A DNA stretch of 64,000 nt, taken from the NCBI GenBank assembly GCA_051453625.1, contig JBOZIK010000001.1, forward strand, positions 128,118,504 through 128,182,503. Reading direction: 5' to 3'. Positions 49,200-60,533 of the stretch are shown one piece after another. The notes below the pieces were generated by a model that worked only from the letters and a program-made list of their open reading frames with translations, did no database searches and was not told where the DNA came from. Numbering within the stretch: position 1 is the first letter of the stretch; every line of letters starts with the position of its first letter. This stretch comes from Welwitschia mirabilis. Lineage: Eukaryota > Gnetophyta > Gnetopsida > Welwitschiales. A program made the translations under genes and the position numbers.

Positions 49200-50450
49200 T
49201 TTATCTTTGATGATAATCCAACTTTATATTTAAATATTTTCTAAAATTCATATAATTGGTTTGGCAATAATACTTTATCTTATTTTGTCACTATGGCACA
49301 AAATAACTATGTTATCTTCTTGGCTTTCTTTATTTTTTTATTTGTCATGAATTGAATATGTTTCCTTATTTTCGTCCTTTAAAGATCTGATCTCTAGATG
49401 GAGAGGGAATGAGCATGAATCCTTCTTTTAATGATGCTTTAATATCATCTTTACTTAGGAAGAACATTCCCAAAATTGCATTAGATTTTCCAATATTAAA
49501 TACATAAAATTATTTAGTGAAATACAAATTATTACTTGTAAAATTTAGATATGCATAATTGCCTAATTGTGTGATTATTTTCCCCTTGGTAACTTTGACT
49601 TTAAAACTTGTTTTATTAATAATTTTATCTCAAAAATACATTGAAATAATAGGAGATATAAAATAATCCCTAGCATTACTATCTATGATAAATGTAATAG
49701 GTTCATTTTATAAGAATTCTTTAAGCTCAATTATAGAAAACTAGTTTTATACAAAACCTATTTGAAATATAGTAAATAATTGTTTTTCCTATTTATGGTA
49801 GTACTATGCTACAGTTGGCTAGATGTGATTTGTGTACTTCCTCTTCTAAGAATAATTCTTAACTATTTGACCCTTCTTTCTGTAGTGATGATAAATTGAT
49901 ATTGTATGATTTGGAATAGTGGGATGAAACTATGAATTATGTGATCTTGCTAGTTATGTAACTATGATTCTTATTCTAGCAGTCACTAGAGTTTTTTATT
50001 CTATCTCCCTATAATATTTAATCTTTTTGTATGCTTTCTACATAGACTTAGGTTCTAGTGAATATCTCATATTTTATATTGAGGTGGAAGAGTATATCAT
50101 CATTAGCAAGTTCCTCTAGATCCTACTAGGTTTGCAACTTTGGTAATTTTATAAATTTTTTCTAATATTCATTCAGACTCTTCCTTCCTAACCTTCAGTA
50201 TTTATACTACTTTTTTTTAATCCTTGACAAAGTAGTTAGGAATGAATTGAATTCCTTCATAAACTCTGTTCATTTAATCTAATTATTTTTTATTATGATG
50301 AGTTGACTCCACTAAGTTGCAGCACCACCCACAAGAAACATCATTGCATATTTGCTATGCAAGTTATTATCAACATTTTTCAATTTAAAATGGCTCTTGA
50401 TATATTGTAAATATTCTAGTGCCTCTTTATAGGATCTTGAACATTATAAC
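49200..50450 (-). pseudogene. Gag-protease region of element F
   Basis: The gag capsid block at about 50050-50440 on the minus strand reads YKEALEYLQYIKSHFKLKNV, SKYAMMFLVGGAAT-WSQL, TEFMKEFNSFLTTLSRIKKK and SLNEYQKKFIKLPKLQT, following the order of gypsy Gag proteins. A protease should lie at about 49400-49800 but its Asp motif is not readable; neither is a zinc knuckle. Stops and frame changes are frequent. Confidence 0.55.
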
Positions 50451-50989
50451 ACATGTGAATTTAAACTTTACTTATGTATTATTGCATATTGTGATCCTTC
50501 ATGATGGTGTTTTTAAGGAGAATTGTGAATATTAGATTGTGATACTCATTGCTTAATTTTTTTTACCATTTATTATTTAGAATATTGAGAAGAATTCTTT
50601 TCTAAACCATGTATTTTTTTCATTTTGTTCTTGATTATATTATTGGAATTATGACTGAAGCTCTTGGATTCATTATTCTCATGGTCATCTTTTGAGTGCT
50701 ATGAGAACAAAGTGAAGCTTATCATTCATATGTTCTATGAAGTCATGACACTTACATAATTGGATTTAGATTATTATTAAACATTTGTAATTTTTTTCTC
50801 TAGAGGATTGATGTCAGCATTCATATGATCCTCCATGATTTTTTAATGTATGCATTATCGAGGGATCATTTCCCTTTATTAAAACTATAATCTACCTTCT
50901 ATAGGCTAAATAATCTAGTTATTTAAGTAATTTTATGCATTAAAACTATCTATCTACTTCCATAATTTGCACATGGTTAATATTTCAAG

Positions 50990-50992
<3 letters not shown>
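50451..50992 (-). other. Upstream of element F gag
   Basis: No motif recognised; perhaps N-terminal gag and leader. Confidence 0.35.
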
Positions 50993-51026
<34 letters not shown>

Positions 51027-51054
51027 TGTATGTATGTATGTATGTATGTATGTA
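50993..51054 (+). repeat. (TATG)n microsatellite
   Basis: Perfect tetranucleotide repeat TATG of about 14 units preceded by a few TA. It stands just left of the 100-bp tandem array. Confidence 0.98.
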
Positions 51055-51129
51055 TAAAGTAAATTTAATAAAAGATCTTAAATTTTATGAATAAAATACT
51101 TACCTCATTACTATGTTTATTATTAATGA

Positions 51130-52860
51130 ATTTCAATTCGAATGTAAAGTTGATGATATCATCATGGTGTTAATAGTGTGGCACTCCCTTGAAATTCAGC
51201 TTGATGATTTAGCTCCTAAATGTCTTGTGTTAGCTTGACATCCCTCTCTAATCATCTAGGATTATCATTCTAGAAGTGTGATGCTTCCTTGAAATTCTAT
51301 TTTATTATTTGACTTTCTAGACTAGTTATGTATCTTAACATTATTCTATGTCCATATAGAACTATCATGTTAGTGATGTAATGATTCGTTAAAATTCTAG
51401 TTTACTATTTGACTTCATGGATGCTTGTACTAGCTTAGCATTACTTTATTATCATACAGGGCTTCCATATTAGTAGTGTGATTTACCTTAAAATTATGGT
51501 TTACTATTTGGCTTTCTAGATTATCAATGTTAGCATTATGTTATTTTAGAATCATTAAGATCTATAATGTTAGTAGTGTGTTCTCTTATATTTTTTATTA
51601 ATCCTTTGAATTCATAAAGTATCGATGTTAACATTGTATTATTCCATAATTATAAAGGCTATCATGTTACTAGTGTAGTGGTTCCTTATCTTTCTGATTA
51701 ATCCTTTGGCTTTATACATTATCAACATCATTACTGTGTTATTCTAGAATAATAAGGCTTATCAAGTTAGTAGTTTAATGCCTACTTATATTTTTCATTA
51801 ATCCTTGGCTTCACAAACCACTAATGTCAGCATTGTATCATTCTAGAAATAGTAGGGCTTTTTAGATTAGTAATGTGGCATCTTCTTATACATCAGCATT
51901 GTAAGATTCTATAATTAGTTGTACTTGACATATTATCAGTGTGACACTTTTTTATATTTTTCGATTAACCCTTTAAAAGCTATCGATATCAATATTATAT
52001 TATTTTAGGACCAGTAGGGCTTCTCAAATCAGTAGGTTAGTGTCCCTTGGTTGCTTCCTTCCCTTTATAGACTGTTAGTATTAGTATTATCTCATTCCAA
52101 GATCAATAGGACTTGTCAAGTTAGTAGTGTGATGTCCCTTATATGTCTGGTTACTTCCTTGGGTTTGTAGACTAGAGATGTTAGCAGTGTGATATTTTAG
52201 AATTAGTAGGACCTACCATATTAGTAGTGTGGCATTTTCTTTTTTTTTAATTACTTCTTTAGCTTTAGAAACTACTAATGTTAACACTGTAACATTGCAA
52301 GATTAGTAGGTCCTGACATATTAGTAGTGTGGCATATCTTAATGTTTGTGATTGCTTCTTTATCTTTGCAAACTATTCATGTTAATATTATAACATTCTA
52401 GAACCAATAGGTCCTAGATGTTAGTAGTGTGATGTCCTTTTATATTTTTAATTTCTCACTTTGGCTTCAAAGCCTATTAATATCAATATTGTGATATTCT
52501 AGGATTAATAGGGCCTACCATGTTAGTAGTGTAATGTTCCCTTATATTTTTAGTTGCTTCTTTAGCTTTAAAAACTATCAATGCTAGTACTATTACAATT
52601 TAGGATTAATAGGACCTACCATAATGGTAGTGTTTCACCTTCTTATGTTTTTGATTACTTCTTTGGCTTTCAAAATTAAAAATGTTAGTATTATCACATA
52701 TTAGAATTAGTAGATCCTACTATGCTAGTAGTGTAATTTTCCCTTATATTTCTAGTTTCTCCTTTAGCTTTGTAATACTGTGATATTTTATGATTAATAT
52801 GGCCTACCATATTAACAATGTTGGGTTTTTCTTATCTTTCTAGTTTTTTCTTTATGTTAA
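51130..52860 (+). repeat. 100-bp tandem array, about 17 diverged units
   Basis: The landmark TTAGTAGTGTG (or close variant) ends at 51180, 51280, 51380, 51480, 51580, about 51680 and 51780, 51877, 51943, about 52037, 52131, 52231, 52331, 52431, 52533, 52634, 52735 and 52822. Most spacings are exactly 100, with 66, 87 and about 95 as exceptions. Each unit also has CTTTGGCTTTA- and GATATTCTAGAATTA-like words. About 60 bases after each landmark a related word TTAGCATTGTG occurs, giving a 60+40 inner structure. No coding. Confidence 0.97.
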
Positions 52861-53939
52861 AGTAGATCATAATATGATTTTCTTTAACATTACTATCTCT
52901 CTTCTATTTACTTCATCCATCTTGTCAAAGTTAAGTCAACTTTACTTCATTATCACATCACTAGTACTTTCAATGTCATGTTAGTTAGTACTTAAGATTA
53001 TTTTTTTCTTTTATAAATAAGAGTAAGTAAGTCCATTTTTAACCTACATAACTTACCTTTTATTTGGCTTATTTAGAGGTGAGCTCTTTTATTTTTCTCA
53101 TTATGATTTTTGTCTATTACCTCTTCTTGTTTCTTTGTCTTTACACATATATGCTATTATTTTGTTTTTTAACTTAGTATTTCTAGAGTTATCTTAAACC
53201 AAGTTTTTTTTAAAGGTATGCCTTTAAATTCTTTCCTAATAATTAGTGGTTAAACTATAATCATAGGTTTATCAATGATGAGAGTTATGATTTATTAACT
53301 AAATCTTAATTTAACTGGGTTCTTAGTTCTAATATTTTTAATCTACTCATTTTTTTCCATTTTATCCATTGATCTTCTAAGGTCTAATTAATTTTTAATT
53401 TCATCTATGCTTCTTATGATTGTAATGTTTATATGTTTCACTATCTATAGTATGTCTTAGCTCTAATAAATACAACAACCATAAAAGAAACCTTTGCCCT
53501 TTCAGATGGCTTGATTTTTCTAGTCAAATTTTCTGCTTATGAGTTATAAGCTATAGATTTTTTCCAAGATACTTTTTTGAATTTTGTACATTAATATATT
53601 CATTTTGAGGGTTAATATGGCATTCCTACAAATGCCATTTTTATTTCCTATTATGTTGTCTTAAGAATTCTTATTATAGGTAGAGGATTCCTTCATTTTT
53701 ATTCTTCATAACTTTTAGAGTGTGTTATTTATCTTTGGTTTATAATAGATAGGTTTTCTTTAATTAAAGTTAAAGTATCAATTTAAAGGTTATTTTTCAA
53801 TTATCTAAAGCAAAATGAAACTTCAATTCTAGATTCTTGACTTGTAAAAGTATTTTACTTTCCTTGTATTTTACCTTTTATGGAGGTGATTATGTTGTAA
53901 ATATCAAACAAATTGTTCTTCCTTTCTTATATTTTCAAG
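52861..53939. other. AT-rich DNA right of the tandem array
   Basis: No gene or domain recognised. Confidence 0.4.
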
Positions 53940-55039
53940 ACTTTAGAATATTTACCTAGAATTGACCCCTATGAATCTCATACATCTTAAGAAAAATATC
54001 CCTACTTATTCTTTAGCAAGTGGTGTTTACTCTGGTCAAGTAACTAGTTCTCTTAATCTTTTCAATATTGATGATGTCACTTCTTTATTATGATTTATTA
54101 AAATCTAGATGGATGCCTCAGAGGAATATTTACTAAAGACCTCATAGTTTAAAGGGAAGGAAAAGACTCTTTCTTTACAATCCTATCCATATGTTATCAT
54201 TTTTTAAGATGAAGAAGAGAGGGATGAATGTTTTCCTCTAATTGTTTCATGAAGAGCTAAGCATCAAGTTAAGATGAATCCATTTTTAAAAAATATATTT
54301 TTCTCTACTTAATATTATCTTCATCTGAAGTAAGTAATATTCAACATTAAAATTTACAAGATTCCTCAATAAATCTTTCTCTTACTCTTACACAATCGAA
54401 GGAAAAATTAAGTATGAAAAAATATAAGAGTATTTTTTCTAGGACAAAAGTAGCTTTCTTATTTTAGATAGTTAACAATCCCTTATTTATCTAAGTTTAA
54501 AGAGGATTACCCTTATGAAGTAATCAATGTTTATCCATTTATGTAGGTTACCAATTTTTTTAATCACTTCATCCATGGATTTAAAGGATTTTTATTTTAA
54601 AGTCTCTTCTTGGTTATTATTTGCTACTCTGAATTCTTCTTCTACAAAAAGGGCACCAGTCTCAAATTTTTCTTCATCGAACATAGATAAGATTCTTTCA
54701 ACTATAGTTGTAGACTTGGTTTCAAAAATGAAATCTCTACTTATAAGAATTAATTAGTCCAAGTAGTTAAAAGGTTTAATCATTTAAAAAATACATAAGC
54801 ATTCATATTAAAAGAATATCTTCATCTACTATAACCGTTGCAGTTGTAATTTTGAAGAGGAATTTTATCTTGTCCATGTTAAATGTTTTTTTAATCACCC
54901 TATGGATCCTTCATGGGATCTTATACATAGAAAGTTTAAGCTTATTATTAATGGACTCAAATTAGTGCATTACATGGCTTAGCATAAGATATGCTAAAGA
55001 GAATCCTATAAAGTTTTTCTTTTGATGTTTGAGGTATGT

Positions 55040-55040
<1 letters not shown>

Positions 55041-55088
<48 letters not shown>

Positions 55089-55188
55089 NNNNNNNNNNNN
55101 NNNNNNNNNNNNNNNNNNNNNNNNNNNNNNNNGTGGGTGTGGGTGGGTGTGTGGGTGTGTGTGTGTGTGTCTGTGTGTGTGTGTGTAC
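55041..55188. repeat. (TC)n and (GT)n/(GGGT)n repeats around a gap
   Basis: TC repeat at 55041-55088, 44 N at 55089-55132, then GGGTGT/GT repeat to about 55188. All open frames here are low-complexity artefacts. Confidence 0.98.
55089..55132. other. Assembly gap (44 N)
   Basis: Gap at the change from TC to GT repeat. Confidence 1.
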
Positions 55189-55768
55189 ACATGCATTTAA
55201 AAAAACTCCAATAAGATTCCTACACTTTCTTTTTATGATGATTATTATAGGTTGAATTAAATCCTATGTTCTTAATAACTAATTACTTCATAACAAATAG
55301 TCTAAAATGGAGACTTCTCTTACCACTTTGGCTCAAAAATATGTACACATTACTCATTTAAAGCAACTACTTAATCACTCTTTGGAATGAATTATGGTAA
55401 TAAAGAAAATCCTCTATTCATTCTATCATCATTGGAAGGTTTTTAAGGACATTTGGAAAATTCACTAAAATGCATCATTAGCCTTTTAAACCATTATTAT
55501 AATAAGTTCATAATCTTGGATTGCCTATTACCTAATGATGATGAGGGGAAAATACTCCCTAATCATCTTGATCCTTTAACTAGGGCTTTTTCCTCGCTAT
55601 CTCATGATAAGATTTACTTGTAGTGAAGTAATCCTTTGTTTATACACCTCTAACATTTTGTAATTCCATTTTTATTTCCAACTATCTTTATTACTAGTAT
55701 TTGTAAAAACTTTACTATGTGATTTTTAATGAAATGCTTTCTTTTCCTTTATATTTCATGGATTTTTT

Positions 55769-55780
55769 ACTTTACTATCA
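55769..55780 (-). promoter_or_regulatory. Primer-binding-site relic of element F
   Basis: Minus-strand TGATAGTAAAGT abuts the first LTR unit. Against the tRNA-Met-type site TGGTATCAGAGC seven of twelve positions match and four of the five differences are C to T or G to A transitions. Confidence 0.4.
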
Positions 55781-56288
55781 ATTTTAATGCTTCTATTTTA
55801 TTTATAAAATTAATATCAAAAGAATTTGGTGATAAAATTGAAATGAAATTTTAAATATAAAAAAAATATGAATAATAACTTTATTATTAAAATATACAAA
55901 ATCATAATGGATAAAGAAATACGCAACTCATTTTTATTTCATAAGAACTTTAAAATAAGACTTGTAACTTCATCAATGCTAAATTTAAGGTCTTGATATG
56001 ATTGCCTACTAAGGTTATAATGCCTTAAGGTTTAGTCTATGGAATCATTGGGATGCTAGAGTAGCTTATTAAGAACTTAGTATGCCCTTTTAAAAATCAC
56101 ATGCATGTCCTTCATGTTTCCAAACATCTGATTTAACATTAATTAAATGACCTGACTCTTAAAATAACTCTTTCATAAGGGTCATAATATTAAATGGTTA
56201 TTACATTATTAATTATTTTTCTAATAAATTATAGCTAATCATAATAAATGATGGTACTTCATAAATATTATTTTGGAATCCTTAAAGA
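55781..56288 (-). repeat. LTR unit 1 of the F/G family (taken as 5' LTR of F)
   Basis: 508-bp unit starting ATTTTAATGCTTC on the plus strand and ending GGAATCCTTAAAG. Shares with units 2 and 3 the words AGGTTTAGTCTATGG, AATGACCTGACTCTT and GGTCATAATATTAAATGG. In element sense the right end is the LTR start. Confidence 0.75.
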
Positions 56289-56787
56289 ATTTTAATGCTT
56301 TCATTTCATTTATAACATTAAGATCAAAATAAATAGAAATGTAATTTAAAAAGAATAAAAAAGATGAATAATAGGTCTTTTATTAAAATAGGCAAAATCA
56401 TAATGTACAAATACATATGAATCTCATATTTATTTCATGAGAACTTCAAAATAAGAATCTTTGCTATATAAATGCAAATTTTAAATCTTCATTTAATGGT
56501 ATAAATAGATTATACTTTGTTCAAGGTCTAGTTTGTAAAACTACTAGGGGACTAGGCTAACTTGTTAAGAACTTATTGTTCTCTTATGCAAATTACATGC
56601 ATGCCCTCTTATTTTCTAAACACCTCATTTAGCATTAATAAAATGATGTGACTCTTTAAAATAAATCTCCCAAAAAGGTCATATTCCTTGAGTGGTTATT
56701 ACCTTATTGATTATTTTTTAAACAAATAAAATTTAATCTTTACAAATGATGGGTATTTATGGATAAGATTTTTGAAATCCTTATGAA
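56289..56787 (-). repeat. LTR unit 2 of the F/G family (middle copy)
   Basis: 499-bp unit collinear with unit 1, directly following it without spacer. Contains AAGGTCTAGTTTGTAA, AAATGATGTGACTCTT and AGGTCATATTCCTTGAG. It belongs to neither neighbouring interior in an obvious way. Confidence 0.75.
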
Positions 56788-57215
56788 ATTATAATTTTTC
56801 ATTTTATTTATAAACTTAAGATCAAAAGTACTTGATGATAAAATGGAAATGTGATTTTAAATATAATAAAAATAGACAAGTAATGAGACACATGAATCCA
56901 TCAATGTCAAATGAAATATGTTCTTATAATATCCTAGCCAGATCATATTAACTTTAAGGTTTAGTTTGTGGATTTGCTAGGGATGAGGATAGCTTATTAA
57001 GGATTAGTATGTCATTGTCCAAATCACATGCTTACCCTTTACTTTTTTAAACACCTTAATTAACATTAATAAAATGATGTGACTTTTTGACATGAATCTT
57101 CTATTAGAGTCATACCTGTTGAATGGTTATTACATTATTTATTAAAGTTCTAGAAACCTATAGTTAACCTTAAAAAATGGTGAACTTTCATAGATATATT
57201 TTTGGGGTTATCACA
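56788..57215 (-). repeat. LTR unit 3 = 3' LTR of element G
   Basis: 428-bp unit, about 70 bp shorter than the others by an internal deletion after 56880. Its right end GGGGTTATCACA, that is TGTGATAACCCC in element sense, is the best preserved LTR start and is followed by the polypurine tract of G. Confidence 0.8.
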
Positions 57216-57539
57216 GACTCTTCACCATAAGCTTATTGTTCATATTTAAACTACTTTTCTTCCATGAGAACATCTTGTTACTAGATTTGTTTAGCTCTAA
57301 TTCAGCTTTATAATATTTAGCCTTGTCATGCTCCTTTACACTATATAATATTTAATTTGTTTTCATCATTATTTATAGATAAATTTAGATAATTCTATCT
57401 CATAGATTGTTCATTTTTTGAATTAAATTAATCACAAGGAGACTATTTTAATAGGACTTCTTTTAATATTTTTTCCCTTAGCTTCTCTTCTCTATGTTCT
57501 TTAATGTCGACTAGTTTTACTATAAAAGTAATATTAGAT

Positions 57540-58740
57540 ATTATTAGAGGTTTCTTCTAATTAATAATATAATCATTAAATTTTCCTAAGTAATATGATT
57601 TAAGAAGATTAGTATGAAATACTAGGTAAACATGAGATAATTTTTCTAAAAGATTAAGTTTGTATATTAATTTTCATATCCTTTGAACAATATAAAAAGT
57701 TCATAAAATCCTGATGTTAATTTATCATATTTACCTAGCTTTAAGGCTATTCATTCAAGATTAATGCTTAGTAACACTTGATCACTAACTTAGAAGATAT
57801 GATGGGGATTGTCTTTGATTAAAGTACTTCTTATATCTATCTTACACACCTTGTAATTATTTCTATACTTTCTTAATTATTTCTTCCATCTTCTAAATTT
57901 TTTTCACTAACTTTTATGTCTCTGTATTGCATTTAACAAACATATGGGTGTTTCATAATTTATTCCATCCATTGCATAAAATGAAAAACTTTTAATGGAG
58001 GCTTAATAGCATAGATTACAAGTGAATTTTACCAAATGAAGGTAGTTCTCATATTTCCTTGTTTTCCTATGACATAACTTCTTAAGATATCTTTCAAGAT
58101 GTGATTTACCCATTCTATTTGTATGTATCTTTTTGGATATAATGTTATTATTTAAATAATTCTTACCAAAAATTTAATAAATTTTAGATCTTTATTGGAA
58201 ATAATAATTTTAGAAACTCCATATAAATGAAATACTTCCTTTATGAAATGATCTGTAATTTCTTTACTAGTGGCTATTGTTTTAGTTAGGATGATGTGTG
58301 TCATTTTAGTTAGCTAGTCCACACATACAAATATAGAATTATGCTATTTAAAAATCTTTGGAACACTTGTTATAAAATCCATCATGATTTCTTTTAATTT
58401 CCAAGATAGTAACCCAAAGGATTTTAACAATTGTATTGGCTTTTTCTATTCCATCTTGATGGCTTAGCATATGAAGTAATCTTTATGAAATATTTAACTT
58501 ATGACATCATTTATAGCTAGTAATATTACTTTCTTAAAGTGATATATGTTTTCATAATTGCTAGCTAGCCTATGAATGAAACTTTATGTGCTTCTTTAAG
58601 TAATTAAGGATCCCAATCTTTGGTAGAGATGCAAATGTAGTTTCTTCTCATTAATACCCCGTCTATTATTAGCTAGTAGGGAGATACTTCTTGGTTGTTC
58701 AAAGGTTTGTTTCAATTTTCCTTGAGTACCTCATTTGAAT
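57540..58740 (-). pseudogene. Integrase of element G
   Basis: Collinear with element F integrase at the DNA level: CCTAGCTTTAAGGCTATTCA at 57737 corresponds to the C-terminal GKYGKL region of F, and 58230-58420 corresponds to the first catalytic block. Frames are more broken than in F; protein motifs are only seen by comparison with F. The polypurine tract and LTR lie directly downstream in element sense. Confidence 0.6.
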
Positions 58741-58849
58741 TAATTATACAAATTAAAATGCACCAGATGTAACTGAGAAAATTTATAACTTTATTTTTCT
58801 TGTCAGTATGAATTTAAGTTCAAATTCATACTCAGCTAGTAATTCCATT

Positions 58850-59240
58850 CATTGGCATTATCTCATATTTCAAAGATAGCATTTTTGCAAAAATTCTAAA
58901 CTTTTATGATTAGTATTTATTTTAAATTTACTTACTAAAGGATACTATCTTCACACCTTTAATACATGAATAATGGCTAATAGTTGCAAGTCATGAATTA
59001 GATAATTACATTCATGCTTGTTTAATTTACATGATTTATAGGCAATAACTCTTTTTTTTACACTAATACTAAACTTGTTCCTTCTCCACAAGCATTCATT
59101 ACTATGAGAATATTTTTTATTCATCTATAAAATATTCAAACCTATAAATGAAATAAATAGAAGTTTAATTTTAATAAAAGCATTTTTAAATCTTTCATCA
59201 AAATAGAATGGTACTTTCTCTTTGTGAAATTTATCATTGA
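58850..59240 (-). pseudogene. RNase H of element G
   Basis: Matches F 48100-48450; the plus-strand word AATACATGAATAATGGCTAA at 58960 pairs with AATGCATGAATAATGGCTAA of F, encoding the same helix on the minus strand. Interrupted frames. Confidence 0.6.
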
Positions 59241-59329
59241 ACTTACAGTTTTTGAGAATTATAGGAAGAAATACCTATAAAAACCTAAAATACCAAAGAA
59301 ACATTTTACTTTGATGGGGATTTTTCATT

Positions 59330-60065
59330 TAGAACATTCCCTTACAATTTGCACTTTGCTGGCATTAATTTTAGTGCCTTTTGCAAATATGGTATATGCT
59401 AAGTAGTGAATGAATTCTTTAAAGAAATTTCATTTTTGTAACTTGGCTATTAGCATATTTTATTTCATTAACTATAATGGTGATTTTAGATGTTAAATAT
59501 GGTCATCCATGTTCTTATAATAAACTAGAATAACATCTATAAAAACAATAATAAACTAGTCTAAATAGGAGGGAAAAACGTTATTTGTCATTGCATAGAT
59601 GTAGTAGGAGCATTTGTAAGACCAAAAGGAATAACCATGAATTTATAATAATCTTACCTAGTTCTAAATGCCATTTTTGGAATGTCTTTTTAGTTTATTT
59701 GAATTTGATAATATTTTAACTTTAAATCAATTTTGGGAAATATATTATTCCCTATAACTAATTAAAAAGATCATTAATTTAAGATAAGGAATATTTGTTA
59801 TTTATTATTACCTTATTCAATTAATAATAATATATTTAAATCCTAATAAATATATATTTAATTTTAAAAAATAATACTATGACTCCCCTAGATGATATGC
59901 TAGTCCTTATTTTTGCCTTCATTTACCAATAATTGAATTTGCAGTTTTAGTCCCTTGAGTTTGATAACAGAGAATTTGCAAGATGATTTAGAGATGGGTT
60001 ATGCTTCTAGTATAAGATGATTATGTTAGTAACTTTTTTCTTTGATGGTAGTTCAACTTTTTCTT
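59330..60065 (-). pseudogene. Reverse transcriptase of element G, FIDV active site, truncated
   Basis: Around 59515-59570 the minus strand reads FIIVFIDVILVYYKNMDDHI; the expected F-I-D-D has become F-I-D-V, so an essential Asp is missing. The upstream blocks (59770-59960) match F but stop abruptly at about 60065 where Athila-like DNA starts. Confidence 0.65.
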
Positions 60066-60433
60066 CATATATTTCCAACCTTTGTCTACTAGCTTTTTAA
60101 ATCTCCCTAGTGTCTAAGTCAGAAATGTTAATAAAGCCATTAGAATACATTTTCTTTATAAGATAGGAATCTAATAACTTAGAGGTCAGCTTGTTGTGTA
60201 AAAGATGTACTTTAGCATTATATAAAATAATAAGTTAACAAGGTTCAAAATTTCTATGAAATATATTTTTATCATATTTGAACTTAGCTTGGGCTTTATG
60301 AATGAGTTGACAATATATAACACATCTATGTTTTTCATCTAAATGATTAAGTTGGGCTATTCTATTTTCAAGATTTTCATGAAGGTCTACAAAATTAAGT
60401 TAATAGGGAAATGATAAGAGTTATAACACACAT
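60066..60433 (-). pseudogene. Integrase C-terminal domain, Athila-like, first copy (H1)
   Basis: Minus strand, nearly continuous frame: LNFVDLHENLENRIAQLNHL, DEKHRCVIYCQLIHKAQAKF, YDKNIFHRNFEPC, LIILYNAKVHLLHNKLTSKL, SNGFINISDLDTREI and SRQRLEIYEEKV. This is the end of the core and the C-terminal module (K-FEPGQ-V-L-N---LFPGKL-SRW) of Athila-type integrases, same family as element E 38800-39170 and the copy at 63622. It borders an N gap on the right and element G on the left. Confidence 0.8.
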
Positions 60434-60533
60434 NNNNNNNNNNNNNNNNNNNNNNNNNNNNNNNNNNNNNNNNNNNNNNNNNNNNNNNNNNNNNNNNNNN
60501 NNNNNNNNNNNNNNNNNNNNNNNNNNNNNNNNN
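60434..60533. other. Assembly gap (100 N)
   Basis: Separates integrase fragment H1 from the extra ORF of copy H. Confidence 1.

Larger units (their letters stand above)
53940..55620 (+). pseudogene. Unrecognised degenerate coding region, plus strand
   Basis: Three pieces with protein-like composition: about 53950-54310 (LKKNIPTYSLASGVYSGQ, MDASEEYLLKTS, DEEERDECFPLIVS with stops in between), the open frame 54527-54757 (FIHLCRLPIFLITSSMDLKD, DKILSTIVVDLVSKMKSLL), and about 54830-55600 (YYNRCSCNFEEEFYLVHVKC, MDPSWDLIHRKFKLIINGLK, NDDEGKILPNHLDPLTRAFS). A dinucleotide repeat and a gap interrupt it. I do not recognise the family. It runs opposite to element F, so it may be a separate retroelement insertion inside F, or spurious. 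Confidence 0.3.
45985..56288 (-). mobile_element. Element F: chromovirus-like Ty3/gypsy element
   Basis: On the minus strand the order gag (about 50450) - PR/RT - RNase H - integrase (about 46650) is followed by a polypurine tract and LTR fragment at the left. The right boundary is taken as the LTR unit at 55781-56288, preceded on the minus-strand internal side by a decayed tRNA-Met-type primer site. The integrase C-terminus (GKLVPWFYWSFYII, HLVFHVILFKSYY) is of the kind found in chromoviruses. The stretch between gag and the right LTR is unusually long and contains repeats and possibly foreign DNA, so the right boundary is an inference. Confidence 0.6.
56788..60065 (-). mobile_element. Element G: second copy of the F family, truncated
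   Basis: From the LTR at 56788-57215 the minus-strand element continues collinear with element F through integrase, RNase H and part of RT. Similarity to F (48,9xx-49,2xx) is lost at about 60065, where sequence of an Athila-like integrase begins. Gag, the 5' LTR and most of the region upstream of RT are missing. Confidence 0.75.

Noticed and set aside
51130-52860. CRISPR-like array
   Set aside because: The units are 100 bp, contiguous and diverged, with no constant repeat alternating with unique spacers, and the setting is a plant genome.
54957-55255. Open frames with Arg-Glu, Thr-His or Ser-Leu repeats
   Set aside because: Translations of TC and GT dinucleotide repeats across a gap.
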